A stretch of 64,000 nt of DNA. Source: Streptomyces sp. NBC_01454 (GTDB lineage Bacteria > Actinomycetota > Actinomycetes > Streptomycetales > Streptomycetaceae). The stretch covers positions 4,960,001 through 5,024,000 of the forward strand of contig NZ_CP109460.1 of the NCBI RefSeq assembly GCF_036227565.1, written 5' to 3'. A program made the position numbers and the translations under genes. The notes beneath the pieces were generated by a model that had not been told where the DNA came from, did no database searches, and saw nothing but the letters and a program-made list of their open reading frames with translations. The number at the start of each line of letters is the position of its first letter. The first letter of the stretch is position 1. Of the stretch, positions 34,677 to 42,752 are shown piece by piece.

Positions 34677-36025
34677 CGACGCAGGCCACACCGACGACCT
34701 ACTGGCTCGAACACGCCTGGCTCGACACGCACGTCGAGCCGGGCGTGGCCGTGGACGTCGCGGACGGGCGGATCACGGCCGTCCGCACCGGGGTCGACAC
34801 CCCGCCGCCCGGCGCCACCACGCTGCGCGGGCTGACCCTGCCCGGTCTCGCCAACGCCCACTCGCACGCCTTCCACCGCGCCCTGCGCGGCACCGTGCAG
34901 GTCGGCACCGGCACCTTCTGGACCTGGCGCGAGGTCATGTACAGCGTCGCCGACAAGCTCACCCCCGACACCTATTACGCCCTCGCCTGCGCCGTCTACG
35001 CCGAGATGGCGCTGGCCGGCATCACCTGCGTCGGCGAATTCCACTACCTCCACCACGCGCCCGGCGGCACCCGCTACGGCGACCCCAACGCCATGGGCGA
35101 GGCGCTGCTCGCGGCCGCCGCCGACGCCGGTATCCGCATCACCCTCCTCGACACCGCCTATCTCTCGGCCGGCTTCGGCGCCCCGCCCAACCACCACCAG
35201 CTGCGTTTCTCCGACGGCACCGCCGAGAGCTGGGCCCAGCGCGCCGACGCCCTCAAGGACGGCCACGAGCACGCCCGCATCGGCGCCGCCCTCCACTCCG
35301 TACGCGCCGTGCCCGCAGCCCAGCTCGCCACCGTCGCCGAGTGGGCCCGCGGGCGGCAGGCCCCCCTGCACGTCCACCTCTCGGAGCAGACCGCCGAGAA
35401 CGACGCCTGCCACGAGGCCCACGGCCGGACCCCCACCCAACTGCTGTCCGAGCACGGGGTGCTGGGCCCGCGGACCACGGCCGTGCACGCCACCCATCTC
35501 ACCGGCGAGGACGTCGAGCTGCTCGGCGACTCCGGCACGGGCGTGTGCATGTGCCCCACCACCGAACGCGATCTGGCCGACGGCATCGGCCCGGCCGCCC
35601 GCCTCCAGGGCCGCGGCAGCACGCTGTCCCTCGGCAGCGACAGCCATGCCGTCATCGACCTGCTCGAAGAGGCCCGCGCCATGGAGCTCGACGAACGGCT
35701 GCGCACCCGCACCCGCGGGCACTGGACGGCCGCCGCCCTGCTGCGCGCCGCGACCGCCGACGGTCATGCGGCCCTCGGCTGGGAAGACGCCGGCGCCCTG
35801 CAGGCAGGCGCGCTGGCCGACTTCACCACGATCGCACTGGACTCCGTACGCACCGCCGGGCCACTTCCCCGGCTGGGCGCCGAGACGGCGGTATTCGCCG
35901 CCTCCGCCGCGGATGTGCGACACACCATCGTCGGCGGGCGGCAGATCGTCCGCGACGGCGTGCACACTCTTCTCGCCGACGTACCCACCGCCCTGGCAGA
36001 GTCCATCGCCGCCGTACGCGGCTGA
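34667..36025 (+). CDS. hutF: Formimidoylglutamate deiminase
   Basis: 452 residues, amidohydrolase superfamily. It hydrolyses N-formimidoyl-glutamate to N-formylglutamate and ammonia. The metal motif is [15 protein letters not shown], the barrel histidines lie in [14 protein letters not shown] and [13 protein letters not shown], and the aspartate in [35 protein letters not shown] and [16 protein letters not shown] are typical of HutF. The GTG at 34667 follows GGAGG at a good distance and lies inside the end of the M20 gene. HutI starts 17 bases after its stop. The HutF route implies the five-step histidine pathway, which releases formate. Confidence 0.93.
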   Translation: MPLTTQATPTTYWLEHAWLDTHVEPGVAVDVADGRITAVRTGVDTPPPGATTLRGLTLPGLANAHSHAFHRALRGTVQVGTGTFWTWREVMYSVADKLTPDTYYALACAVYAEMALAGITCVGEFHYLHHAPGGTRYGDPNAMGEALLAAAADAGIRITLLDTAYLSAGFGAPPNHHQLRFSDGTAESWAQRADALKDGHEHARIGAALHSVRAVPAAQLATVAEWARGRQAPLHVHLSEQTAENDACHEAHGRTPTQLLSEHGVLGPRTTAVHATHLTGEDVELLGDSGTGVCMCPTTERDLADGIGPAARLQGRGSTLSLGSDSHAVIDLLEEARAMELDERLRTRTRGHWTAAALLRAATADGHAALGWEDAGALQAGALADFTTIALDSVRTAGPLPRLGAETAVFAASAADVRHTIVGGRQIVRDGVHTLLADVPTALAESIAAVRG

Positions 36026-36042
36026 AGGAGAACACCCCCGCG

Positions 36043-37224
36043 ATGACGACGACCTCCGCGCCGACCACCGCCCTCACCCACATCGCCCAGCTGGTCACCA
36101 ACGACCCCTCCCTCGGTGAAGGCCCCCTCGGTCTGATCCAGGACGCGGCGGTCGTCATCGACGGCGACCGCATCGCCTGGGTCGGTGCTTCCAGCAAAGC
36201 ACCCGCCACTGACAACGCCGTCGACGCCGCCGGCCGGGCCGCCGTCCCCGGCTTCGTCGACTCCCACTCCCACCTGGTCTTCGCCGGCGACCGCACCGCG
36301 GAGTTCAACGCCCGGATGTCCGGCCGCCCTTACTCCGCCGGCGGCATCCGCACCACCGTCGCCGCCACCCGCGCCGCCTCCGACGAGGCCTTGCACGCCA
36401 ACGTGGCCCGCTATCTCGCCGAGGCGCTCCGCCAGGGCACCACCACCCAGGAGACCAAGTCCGGCTACGGCCTGACCGTCGAGGACGAGGCCCGCGCCCT
36501 GCGCATCGCCGCCGCGCACACCGACGAGGTCACCTTCCTCGGTGCCCACATCGTGTCGCCCGACTACGCCGACGACCCGGCCGGCTACGTCGACCTCGTC
36601 ACGGGCCCGATGCTGGACGCCTGTGCCCCGCACGCCCGCTGGGTCGACGTCTTCTGCGAGAAGGGCGCCTTCGACGGCGACCAGGCCCGTGCCGTCCTCA
36701 CCGCGGGCAAGGCCAAGGGGCTGGTGCCGCGGGTGCACGCCAACCAGCTCGGCCACGGCCCCGGCGTCCAGCTCGCCGTCGAAGTCGGCGCGGCCTCCGC
36801 GGACCACTGCACCCACCTCAGCGCCGCCGACATCGACGCCCTCGCCCAGTCCGAGACGGTCGCCACCCTGCTCCCCGGCGCCGAGTTCTCCACCCGCGCC
36901 CGGTGGCCCGACGCCCGCCCGCTGCTCGACGCGGGCGCCACCGTCGCGCTGTCCACGGACTGCAACCCCGGCTCGTCCTTCACGAGTTCGATGCCGTTCT
37001 GCATCGCGCTCGCCGTCCGTGACATGGGGATGACCCCCGACGAGGCGGTGTGGGCGGCGACCGCGGGCGGCGCCCGTGCCCTGCGCCGTACGGACATCGG
37101 CCGGATCGCCCCCGGCGCCCGCGCCGACCTGGCCCTGCTGGACGCGCCCTCGCACGTCCACCTCGCCTACCGGCCGGGCGTCCCGCTCGTCTCGGCCGTG
37201 TGGCACAAGGGCGTCCTCGTCTGA
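36043..37224 (+). CDS. hutI: Imidazolonepropionase
   Basis: 393 residues, amidohydrolase superfamily; it opens the ring of imidazolone-5-propionate to give formimidoylglutamate. The metal site is [14 protein letters not shown], followed by [14 protein letters not shown], a HutI hallmark, the histidine in [25 protein letters not shown], and the aspartate segment [17 protein letters not shown]. The ATG at 36043 has AAGGAG 12 bases upstream. It is the last gene of the hut operon, closed by a strong hairpin. In pathway order it acts between HutU and HutF. Confidence 0.95.
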   Translation: MTTTSAPTTALTHIAQLVTNDPSLGEGPLGLIQDAAVVIDGDRIAWVGASSKAPATDNAVDAAGRAAVPGFVDSHSHLVFAGDRTAEFNARMSGRPYSAGGIRTTVAATRAASDEALHANVARYLAEALRQGTTTQETKSGYGLTVEDEARALRIAAAHTDEVTFLGAHIVSPDYADDPAGYVDLVTGPMLDACAPHARWVDVFCEKGAFDGDQARAVLTAGKAKGLVPRVHANQLGHGPGVQLAVEVGAASADHCTHLSAADIDALAQSETVATLLPGAEFSTRARWPDARPLLDAGATVALSTDCNPGSSFTSSMPFCIALAVRDMGMTPDEAVWAATAGGARALRRTDIGRIAPGARADLALLDAPSHVHLAYRPGVPLVSAVWHKGVLV

Positions 37225-37275
37225 CGGCCTCCGCCGGGGCGGCCGTTACACGGCGTCCGGCCGCGCCCCGTGCCA

Positions 37276-37325
37276 CGCGAAGGAGGGCCCGTCCCGAACA
37301 ACCCCGGGGCGGGCCCTCCTTCGCG
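37276..37325. terminator. Bidirectional terminator after hutI
   Basis: Two 21-base arms (37276-37296 and 37305-37325, beginning CGCGAAGGAGGGCCCG) pair with a single mismatch around an eight-base loop. It lies between the convergent hutI and sigma factor genes and probably serves both. Confidence 0.85.
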
Positions 37326-37369
37326 CGGGCGGCCGCCGGTCGTGGGCGACCGGCAGTGACCGCGGTGGC

Positions 37370-38308
37370 TCACTCGTCGATCATCAGGCCCTTGCGCAGC
37401 TTTCCCAGCGTGCGCGAGAGCAGACGGGAGACGTGCATCTGGGAGATGCCCAGCTCCTCGCCGATCTCGGACTGCGTCATGTTGGCGACGAACCGCAGCG
37501 AGAGGATCTTCCGGTCGCGCGAGGGGAGTTCGGCGATCAGCGGCTTGAGGGACTCCACGTACTCGATGCCTTCGAGACCGTGGTCCTCGTAGCCGATGCG
37601 GTCGGCCAGCGCGCCTTCGCTGTCGTCCTCCTCGGGCTGGGCGTCCAGCGAGCTCGCGGTGTACGCGTTGCTCGCGGCCATGCCCTCGACGACCTCGTCG
37701 CGGCTGATGTCGAGGCGCTCGGCGAGCTCCTGCACGGTGGGCGCGCGGTCCAGCTTCTGCGCCAGCTCGTCGCCCGCCTTGGCGAGGTCCAGCCGCAGCT
37801 CCTGCAGCCGCCTCGGTACGCGCACCGACCAGCTCGTGTCGCGGAAGAAACGCTTGATCTCGCCGATGATGGTCGGCATGGCGAACGTCGGGAACTCGAC
37901 GCCACGGCTCAGCTCGAAGCGGTCGATCGCCTTGATCAGGCCGATCGTGCCGACCTGGACGATGTCCTCCATGGGCTCACTGCGGGAACGGAACCGGGAG
38001 GCCGCGAACTTCACCAGGGCGAGGTTGAGCTCGACCAGCGTGTTACGGACGTACGCGAATTCGTGGGTGCCTTCTTCGAGGGTCTCGAACCGCTCGAAGA
38101 GGGTCTTGGACAGAGCCCTCGCGTCCACCGGGCCCACCTCGTCGAACGGCGGGATCTCGGGCAGACCATCGATCTCAGGCTCTTCTGCCAGTTCTGATTC
38201 AGCAGGGAGCAGCTGGGAAGGGATAAGCCCGGTCGGGTCGGACGGGGGTGTCGACGAAGCGGGCTGCCGTTGGTCGTCGGTACGCAATTCGTCGAGCCGG
38301 GGTGACAT
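37370..38308 (-). CDS. SigB/SigF-family general stress RNA polymerase sigma factor
   Basis: 312 residues. After about 75 acidic, disordered residues come region 2 (VELNLALVKFAASRFRSRSE, then MEDIVQVGTIGLIKAIDRFEL and GVEFPTFAMPTIIGEIKRFF), region 3 (VPRRLQELRLDLAKAGDELA, APTVQELAERLDISRDEVVE) and region 4 (LPSRDRKILSLRFVANMTQS, ISQMHVSRLLSRTLGKLR). This is the SigB/SigF group controlled by partner switching. The ATG at 38308 has GGAGGAG directly upstream, so longer in-frame starts are rejected. The divergent genes encode a STAS antagonist and an RsbW-type kinase, which gives a compact regulatory set. Confidence 0.93.
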   Translation of the reverse strand: MSPRLDELRTDDQRQPASSTPPSDPTGLIPSQLLPAESELAEEPEIDGLPEIPPFDEVGPVDARALSKTLFERFETLEEGTHEFAYVRNTLVELNLALVKFAASRFRSRSEPMEDIVQVGTIGLIKAIDRFELSRGVEFPTFAMPTIIGEIKRFFRDTSWSVRVPRRLQELRLDLAKAGDELAQKLDRAPTVQELAERLDISRDEVVEGMAASNAYTASSLDAQPEEDDSEGALADRIGYEDHGLEGIEYVESLKPLIAELPSRDRKILSLRFVANMTQSEIGEELGISQMHVSRLLSRTLGKLRKGLMIDE

Positions 38309-38449
38309 GGTCTCCTCCATCGTTCTCGGCATATGGCTGCCGATGCCTCTACACGAAGCTGCGGTGTGCGGCGCCTCCAAAGCCGGCCGTGTTGGATGTG
38401 TGCTTCTACGCCTACCTGGCTTTACGTGAAGATGGCAAGTGCGCGGTGT

Positions 38450-38471
38450 CCGTATATTGGGCAATATGCGG
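38450..38471. promoter_or_regulatory. Inverted repeat between sigma factor and STAS genes
   Basis: CCGTATATTG and CAATATGCGG form an almost perfect inverted repeat around two G residues, in an AT-rich stretch of the 261-bp divergent gap. Its symmetry suggests a protein-binding site shared by the two divergent genes. I found no clear SigB-type GTTT/GGGTAT pair to position it against. Confidence 0.4.
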
Positions 38472-38569
38472 ATTGTTCCGGCTACCGGCCCGCGTCGGGA
38501 AGGCGTAGGGTTCGACCAGCGCAGTCGTAAGCAAACAGTCGTCTAGACAGCAATGAGGGGTGCGCACGC

Positions 38570-38938
38570 ATGGACCGCGGGACGGTCGGCAGTGCAAGCC
38601 GGGGCCGGCTTCATGTCGAGATCCGCCATCACGGCGCCAGCGCGGTGGTGACGGTCGCGGGTGAGCTCGATCACCACACCGCGGATCTGTTGCGTGAATC
38701 ACTGGAGGGGTGTGTGGACGACGGGTATGCACGCTTGGTGGTGGACTGCTCACCCCTTGAGTTCATGGACTCCACCGGTCTCAATGTGCTGCTCGGCGCG
38801 CGCCTGAAGGCGGAGGCTGAGGGGGGCGCGGTCCATCTGGCCGGGATGCAGCCGGTGGTGGCCCGGGTCTTCGAGATCACCGGCGCGGAGGCGGTCTTCA
38901 CGGTGCATGACTCTCTCGACGCGGCTCTGACCGACTGA
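38570..38938 (+). CDS. Anti-sigma factor antagonist (STAS domain)
   Basis: 122 residues, a single STAS domain like SpoIIAA/RsbV/BldG. The phosphorylation site is FMDSTGLNVLLGARL with Ser68 as the target of an RsbW-type kinase; strand ASAVVTVAGELDHHTADLL and the C-terminal helix AVFTVHDSLDAAL complete the fold. Unphosphorylated antagonist binds the kinase and frees the sigma factor. The ATG at 38570 has GAGGGG ten bases upstream. It is followed after 170 bases by the kinase gene on the same strand and is divergent from the sigma factor gene. Confidence 0.9.
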   Translation: MDRGTVGSASRGRLHVEIRHHGASAVVTVAGELDHHTADLLRESLEGCVDDGYARLVVDCSPLEFMDSTGLNVLLGARLKAEAEGGAVHLAGMQPVVARVFEITGAEAVFTVHDSLDAALTD

Positions 38939-39108
38939 CGTGACGCGGTGTCCGGAACCATGCATTCCGGGCACGTAGTCCGTGTCACAACTTCCGTACC
39001 CAAGAAGTGGGTGTTCTCACGGTCCGGTCGGGCAGGAGACATCTGAATCCGTTGAATCAGTCAGTATCTGTTTTCCGTGAACAGGCGAATCGGTGAGGTG
39101 AAGCGCTG

Positions 39109-39609
39109 ATGAGCACCACCCGGCCGTATCCGCCGGGCGATCTCGGCCCGGAGCCGGGCAGCGCCGGCGCTTCCGCCGCCCCGGCTCCCGCCACTCCGGC
39201 GGGCCAGGTCCGCCGGCTGCGTCTGGCGGGCACCCGGGGCGCTGTGGCGCGCGGCCGTGACTTCGCCCGGCAGGCCCTGCACGACTGGGGCTGGCTGCCG
39301 GCCGCCGGCGCCGATCAGCGTGCCGCGGCCGAGGATGTGCTGCTCGTCGTCTCCGAACTGGTCACCAACGCCTGCCTGCATGCCGAAGGACCCGAGGAGC
39401 TGCGGCTGCGCTGCACCGCCAAAGTGCTGCACCTCGAGGTCAGCGACCTCGGTGCGGGCGCGCCGGCGCCGCGCAGCCCGCACCGTCCGGGCCGCCCCGG
39501 CGGGCACGGCATGTTCATCGTGCAGCGACTGTGCCTGGACTGGGGCGTGGTGCGCAACGCCGACGGCACGGGCAAGACCGTCTGGGCGGAGCTCGCCGCG
39601 CCGTCCTAG
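39109..39609 (+). CDS. Anti-sigma factor serine kinase (RsbW/SpoIIAB-like ATPase)
   Basis: 166 residues. A 35-residue Pro/Ala-rich N-terminus precedes a GHKL ATPase domain: N-box VVSELVTNACLHAEG (about residues 80-94), G1 box VSDLGAGAP and G2 box RPGGHGMFIVQRL. It should bind and inactivate the neighbouring sigma factor and phosphorylate the STAS antagonist. The ATG at 39109 has GAGG about ten bases upstream. Many free-standing Streptomyces kinases of this kind exist and cross-talk is common, so the pairing with the 37.4-kb sigma factor is inferred from adjacency. Confidence 0.85.
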   Translation: MSTTRPYPPGDLGPEPGSAGASAAPAPATPAGQVRRLRLAGTRGAVARGRDFARQALHDWGWLPAAGADQRAAAEDVLLVVSELVTNACLHAEGPEELRLRCTAKVLHLEVSDLGAGAPAPRSPHRPGRPGGHGMFIVQRLCLDWGVVRNADGTGKTVWAELAAPS

Positions 39610-39860
39610 GCGCCGGTGTCGCTACCGGAAGTGCTGAGCGCGGGCCTGCGGGCCCGCGCTTCGTCGTGTGCGGAACCTGCCGTCCGGTGTCCCCGGTTCG
39701 TACCGAGGGGGCCGGAATTCCCCGTCGCCACGGGCCCGGAGCCGATCGGGGCTGTGCTGTGCCTTCCCTCGGCAAGGTCCCCGGCGTACCTTGAGCGCCA
39801 AATCTGATGTGCCGTCAGTAACATCCGGCGGTGCGTTCACCGGGAGAAGGGGAACTCGAG

Positions 39861-40583
39861 GTGGCCCGCTTCCACGAACAGCACGGCAGGCGCCCGGGCC
39901 GGGCCGCCGGCCTCGCCGCGGCGGCTGCGCTCGCGGCGGGGACCGCGGTGATGCTCACCGCCCCGGCCGCCCACGCCGAGGTCGTCGACGTCAACTACCA
40001 GTGCAAAACGCCGATCGGAAACAAGGGCGCGGTCTCGCCCATCGACATCAAGGGCACCCCCGCCGGCGGGGGGTACAAGCTGGTGATGTCCTTCCAGAAG
40101 GGCGTCTCCTCCAGCCCCGTCGAGCTGGGCAAGGGCGCCATGAAGCCGAGCGCGCTGATCACTCTCGGCGGCGCGGAGAGCGGGACGGTGCCGGTCGCCG
40201 GGCCGCCCAACGACAAGGCCATTCCGGCCAACACCCCCATAAAGATCAGTGACTTGAGCGGCACGTACACGCCCAAGGGCAGCGGCAAGGTCACCCTCAC
40301 GGCGGCCACGCTCACCATCAAGGCGCTGGGCACCACCACCACCTGCACCCCGAGCAACCACCCCAAGCCCTCGCTGACCCTGGACGTGAAGGGAACCGGC
40401 GGTTCCGGCGGTGCCGCACCAGGCGCCGGCGGTGCGGCCACGGGCGGGGGGTCCTCCGGCGCCCAGCTGCCGCAGACCGGACCCGCGGACTCCGCCGTGG
40501 CGCTGGGCACCCTCGGCGGCACGGTGTTGCTGGCCGGTGCGGCCGGTGTGCTCTGGCTGACCCGGCGCCACCAGCGGGCCTGA
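39861..40583 (+). CDS. Secreted surface protein with LPXTG-type sorting signal
   Basis: 240 residues. Signal peptide residues 1-39 end TAPAAHA|E. The mature domain (VDVNYQCKTPIGNKGA to LGTTTTCTP) is beta-rich with two cysteines that could form a disulfide, and is homologous to the second domain of the protein at 42752. A Gly/Ala linker leads to LPQTGPADSAV, a membrane helix and the basic tail TRRHQRA, i.e. a sortase sorting signal. The GTG at 39861 has AAGGGG eight bases upstream. It starts a four-gene surface cluster. The function of the domain is not known to me. Confidence 0.78.
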   Translation: MARFHEQHGRRPGRAAGLAAAAALAAGTAVMLTAPAAHAEVVDVNYQCKTPIGNKGAVSPIDIKGTPAGGGYKLVMSFQKGVSSSPVELGKGAMKPSALITLGGAESGTVPVAGPPNDKAIPANTPIKISDLSGTYTPKGSGKVTLTAATLTIKALGTTTTCTPSNHPKPSLTLDVKGTGGSGGAAPGAGGAATGGGSSGAQLPQTGPADSAVALGTLGGTVLLAGAAGVLWLTRRHQRA

Positions 40584-40689
40584 CGGCCGCGCGGGGCGCC
40601 AGGACCCGCGCGGTGCACCCCCGTTCCCCGTACGCCCGCGTGCCCGGCCGGCACGCGGGGGCACCCCCTCGCACCCGCAGGAGCCGCCG

Positions 40690-41577
40690 ATGCCGTTCCG
40701 TCTCCGCACAGCGGTCAGCGGTGCGATGCTCGCCACCGCCGCCGTGCTGCTGTGTCCCGCCGCGGCCGCGGCCCGGCCGGCCGCCGCACCGGCAGCACCG
40801 GGCTGGTCCGCCGCCCCCGCCCCGGGTGCCGGCGCCGCCCCGGGCGCCCCGGACCGCCCGTTCTTCTACCTGGAGGGCGCGCCGGGCACCGTCCTGGCCG
40901 ACCGGCTGTCCCTGAGCAACCCCACCGGCCGCACCGTCGCCGTACGGCTGCGCGGCTCCGGCTCCGGGGCCGGAGCGTGGCTCACGCTCGCCTCCAAGGA
41001 GGTGCGGATCCCGCCGCACACCCGGGCGGGCGTCCCGTTCACGGTGACCGTCCCGCGCGACGCGGCCCCCGGTGACCGCTCCGGCACGCTGTTCGCCACC
41101 GGCGTGGGCAAGGGGACCGGGGCGGGACGGCGGGCAACCGTACCGCTCCATCTGCGGGTGACGGGGCCGGTGTTGTTCGCGCTGACCGTCGAGAAGGTGT
41201 CGGTGCGTCGCGCGGGCGGTGCGGCCCTCATCCGGTACACGCTGGTCAACCGCGGCACCACGGCGCTCAGGCCACGGATCGGGGTGCGGGCCGACGGGCT
41301 CTTCGGCCCGCTGCTGCGGCGGGCCGCCCGTACACAGCCGTCTGCGCTGGCACCCGGCCGGGCCCTCGATCTGGTCCTCGCCGCGCCGCTGCCGCTGCTC
41401 GCGGCGGGTGCGGGCGGGTTGCTGGTCCTGCGCCGGCGACGCCGCGGCGCGGGGCCGGGCGGGAGGCGGGGCGAGGAGTCCGCCCCGGGGCCGGGCGGTG
41501 GGACGCGGCCCTCCGGGGACGAACCGGCGGACACGGCCGGCGTATTGGCGGGCGCCGGACCGGGAGCGCGCGCGTGA
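40690..41577 (+). CDS. Exported membrane-anchored beta-sandwich protein, hypothetical
   Basis: 295 residues. A signal peptide (about 1-30) and a Pro/Ala linker lead to an Ig-like domain: RPFFYLEGAPGTVLADRLSL, VRIPPHTRAGVPFTVTVPRD, DRSGTLFATGV. This arrangement resembles the DUF916/WxL-associated peptidoglycan-binding type. A second beta segment (LVNRGTTALRPRIGV) precedes a membrane helix (LVLAAPLPLLAAGAGGLLVL) with RRRRRG on its cytoplasmic side and a long acidic/Gly tail. The ATG at 40690 has AGGAG six bases upstream. Its end overlaps the next gene by four bases. Probably it helps display or assemble the surface proteins encoded beside it. Confidence 0.65.
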   Translation: MPFRLRTAVSGAMLATAAVLLCPAAAAARPAAAPAAPGWSAAPAPGAGAAPGAPDRPFFYLEGAPGTVLADRLSLSNPTGRTVAVRLRGSGSGAGAWLTLASKEVRIPPHTRAGVPFTVTVPRDAAPGDRSGTLFATGVGKGTGAGRRATVPLHLRVTGPVLFALTVEKVSVRRAGGAALIRYTLVNRGTTALRPRIGVRADGLFGPLLRRAARTQPSALAPGRALDLVLAAPLPLLAAGAGGLLVLRRRRRGAGPGGRRGEESAPGPGGGTRPSGDEPADTAGVLAGAGPGARA

Positions 41578-42752
41578 ACGGCCGGACCGGTACGCGCCGG
41601 AGTGCGGCCACCGGCACGGCCCGCGCCGGTACGTGCCGAGGCCGCACGCGGGGGCGCGCGGTGACCGTGCTCGTCCTGTGCGCGGCGCTGGCGTGGGGTC
41701 TCCTGCCCGCCGCGGGGGCGGAGGCCGCCGCCGACGGCACGCCCGTCGTCCAGCTCTCCGCCAAGGAGGCCGGCAAGGGCGGCAGCCTCACGGTGACCGG
41801 CCACGGCTGGCGGCCCGGGGCGCTGCTCACGCTGCTGATCTGCGGACAGAACATGATCGGCGGCAGCAACTCCTGCGCCAACGCCGACGGCAGGGCCGTC
41901 ACCACCGACGCCCACGGCGCCTTCCGCAGAAAGCTTCCGGTCGCCGAACCGCCCAAGCCCTGCCCCTGTGTGGTGCATGTGGCGACCGTGACCGGGGCGG
42001 CGGCAGCGGCGGATGTGCCCTTCACGGTGGCGGGCCACCCGGTGGCGCCGCTGCCCCGGGAGGCCACCGCCGGCCGGCTGGCGGTGCTCGCCCAGCCGCG
42101 GCTGACGGGCAGCAGCGGCCTGCTGACCTGGTTCGGCGCCCCGGCGCAGCGCGAACTGACCCTCACCGTCGGCAATCTCGGCACGACGCCGGCCCGGGAC
42201 CCGGTCTTCCGGGTCGGCACCTCGCACGGCGTCTTCGCACCCAAGTGGGAGGAGCAGCAGTGGCGGGGGACCGTCCCCGCCGGGAAGAAGGCGCGGATCA
42301 CGCTGCCGGTCGAGCTGCCGGCCGGCGCGCACGGGGACTATCTGGTCTCCCTCGCCTACGGCGGCCGGACCCTGGTCGAGCAGCCATGGGGGGTCGGCCG
42401 CCCTTGGGGCGTGACGCTCTTCTGGGCGCTGCTCTGCGTGGTGATCCCGACGGCGGTGTTCCGCATCGGGATGGCGCTCGTGGACCGGGTCCGTCCGCAC
42501 CGGCCGGACCGGGGCGGCACGCACGCCGCCGGCCGGCCGCCCGGCATCCGCGCCCGCATCCGCACCAAGGACCGCACGAACCGCACGGACCGCACGAACC
42601 GCACGGACCGCACGGACCGCACCGCGCACGACGGCTCCACGGACGGCCCCGGCACGCCGGGTGACTCCGGGGGGCTGCCGTGGTTCACCCCGGACACCGC
42701 ACCGTCCACGACCACATCAACCGAACGCCCGACGTCGAAAGGTTCTGCGTGA
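41574..42752 (+). CDS. Membrane-anchored protein with neocarzinostatin-like Ig domain
   Basis: 392 residues. The signal sequence (GRAVTVLVLCAALAWGLLPA) is followed by a domain of about 100 residues whose pattern, VQLSAKEAGKGGSLTVTGHG, LLTLLICGQ, SNSCANADG, VTTDAHGAFRRKLPV and a CPC pair, resembles the neocarzinostatin/macromomycin Ig fold with its two disulfides. A second beta domain (RELTLTVGNLGTTPARDPVF) and one membrane helix (WGVTLFWALLCVVIPTAVF) follow. The cytoplasmic tail has RTNRTD repeats. The GTG at 41574 overlaps the previous gene by four bases; the stop shares one base with the next ATG. Neocarzinostatin homology is inferred by eye. Confidence 0.65.
   Translation: MNGRTGTRRSAATGTARAGTCRGRTRGRAVTVLVLCAALAWGLLPAAGAEAAADGTPVVQLSAKEAGKGGSLTVTGHGWRPGALLTLLICGQNMIGGSNSCANADGRAVTTDAHGAFRRKLPVAEPPKPCPCVVHVATVTGAAAAADVPFTVAGHPVAPLPREATAGRLAVLAQPRLTGSSGLLTWFGAPAQRELTLTVGNLGTTPARDPVFRVGTSHGVFAPKWEEQQWRGTVPAGKKARITLPVELPAGAHGDYLVSLAYGGRTLVEQPWGVGRPWGVTLFWALLCVVIPTAVFRIGMALVDRVRPHRPDRGGTHAAGRPPGIRARIRTKDRTNRTDRTNRTDRTDRTAHDGSTDGPGTPGDSGGLPWFTPDTAPSTTTSTERPTSKGSA
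42571..42623 (+). repeat. 9-bp tandem repeat inside a coding region
   Basis: Six units of ACCGCACGR in frame encode a run of Arg-Thr-Asn and Arg-Thr-Asp triplets in the cytoplasmic tail of the neocarzinostatin-like protein. The unit length keeps the frame, so copy number can vary without disrupting the protein. Confidence 0.75.
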
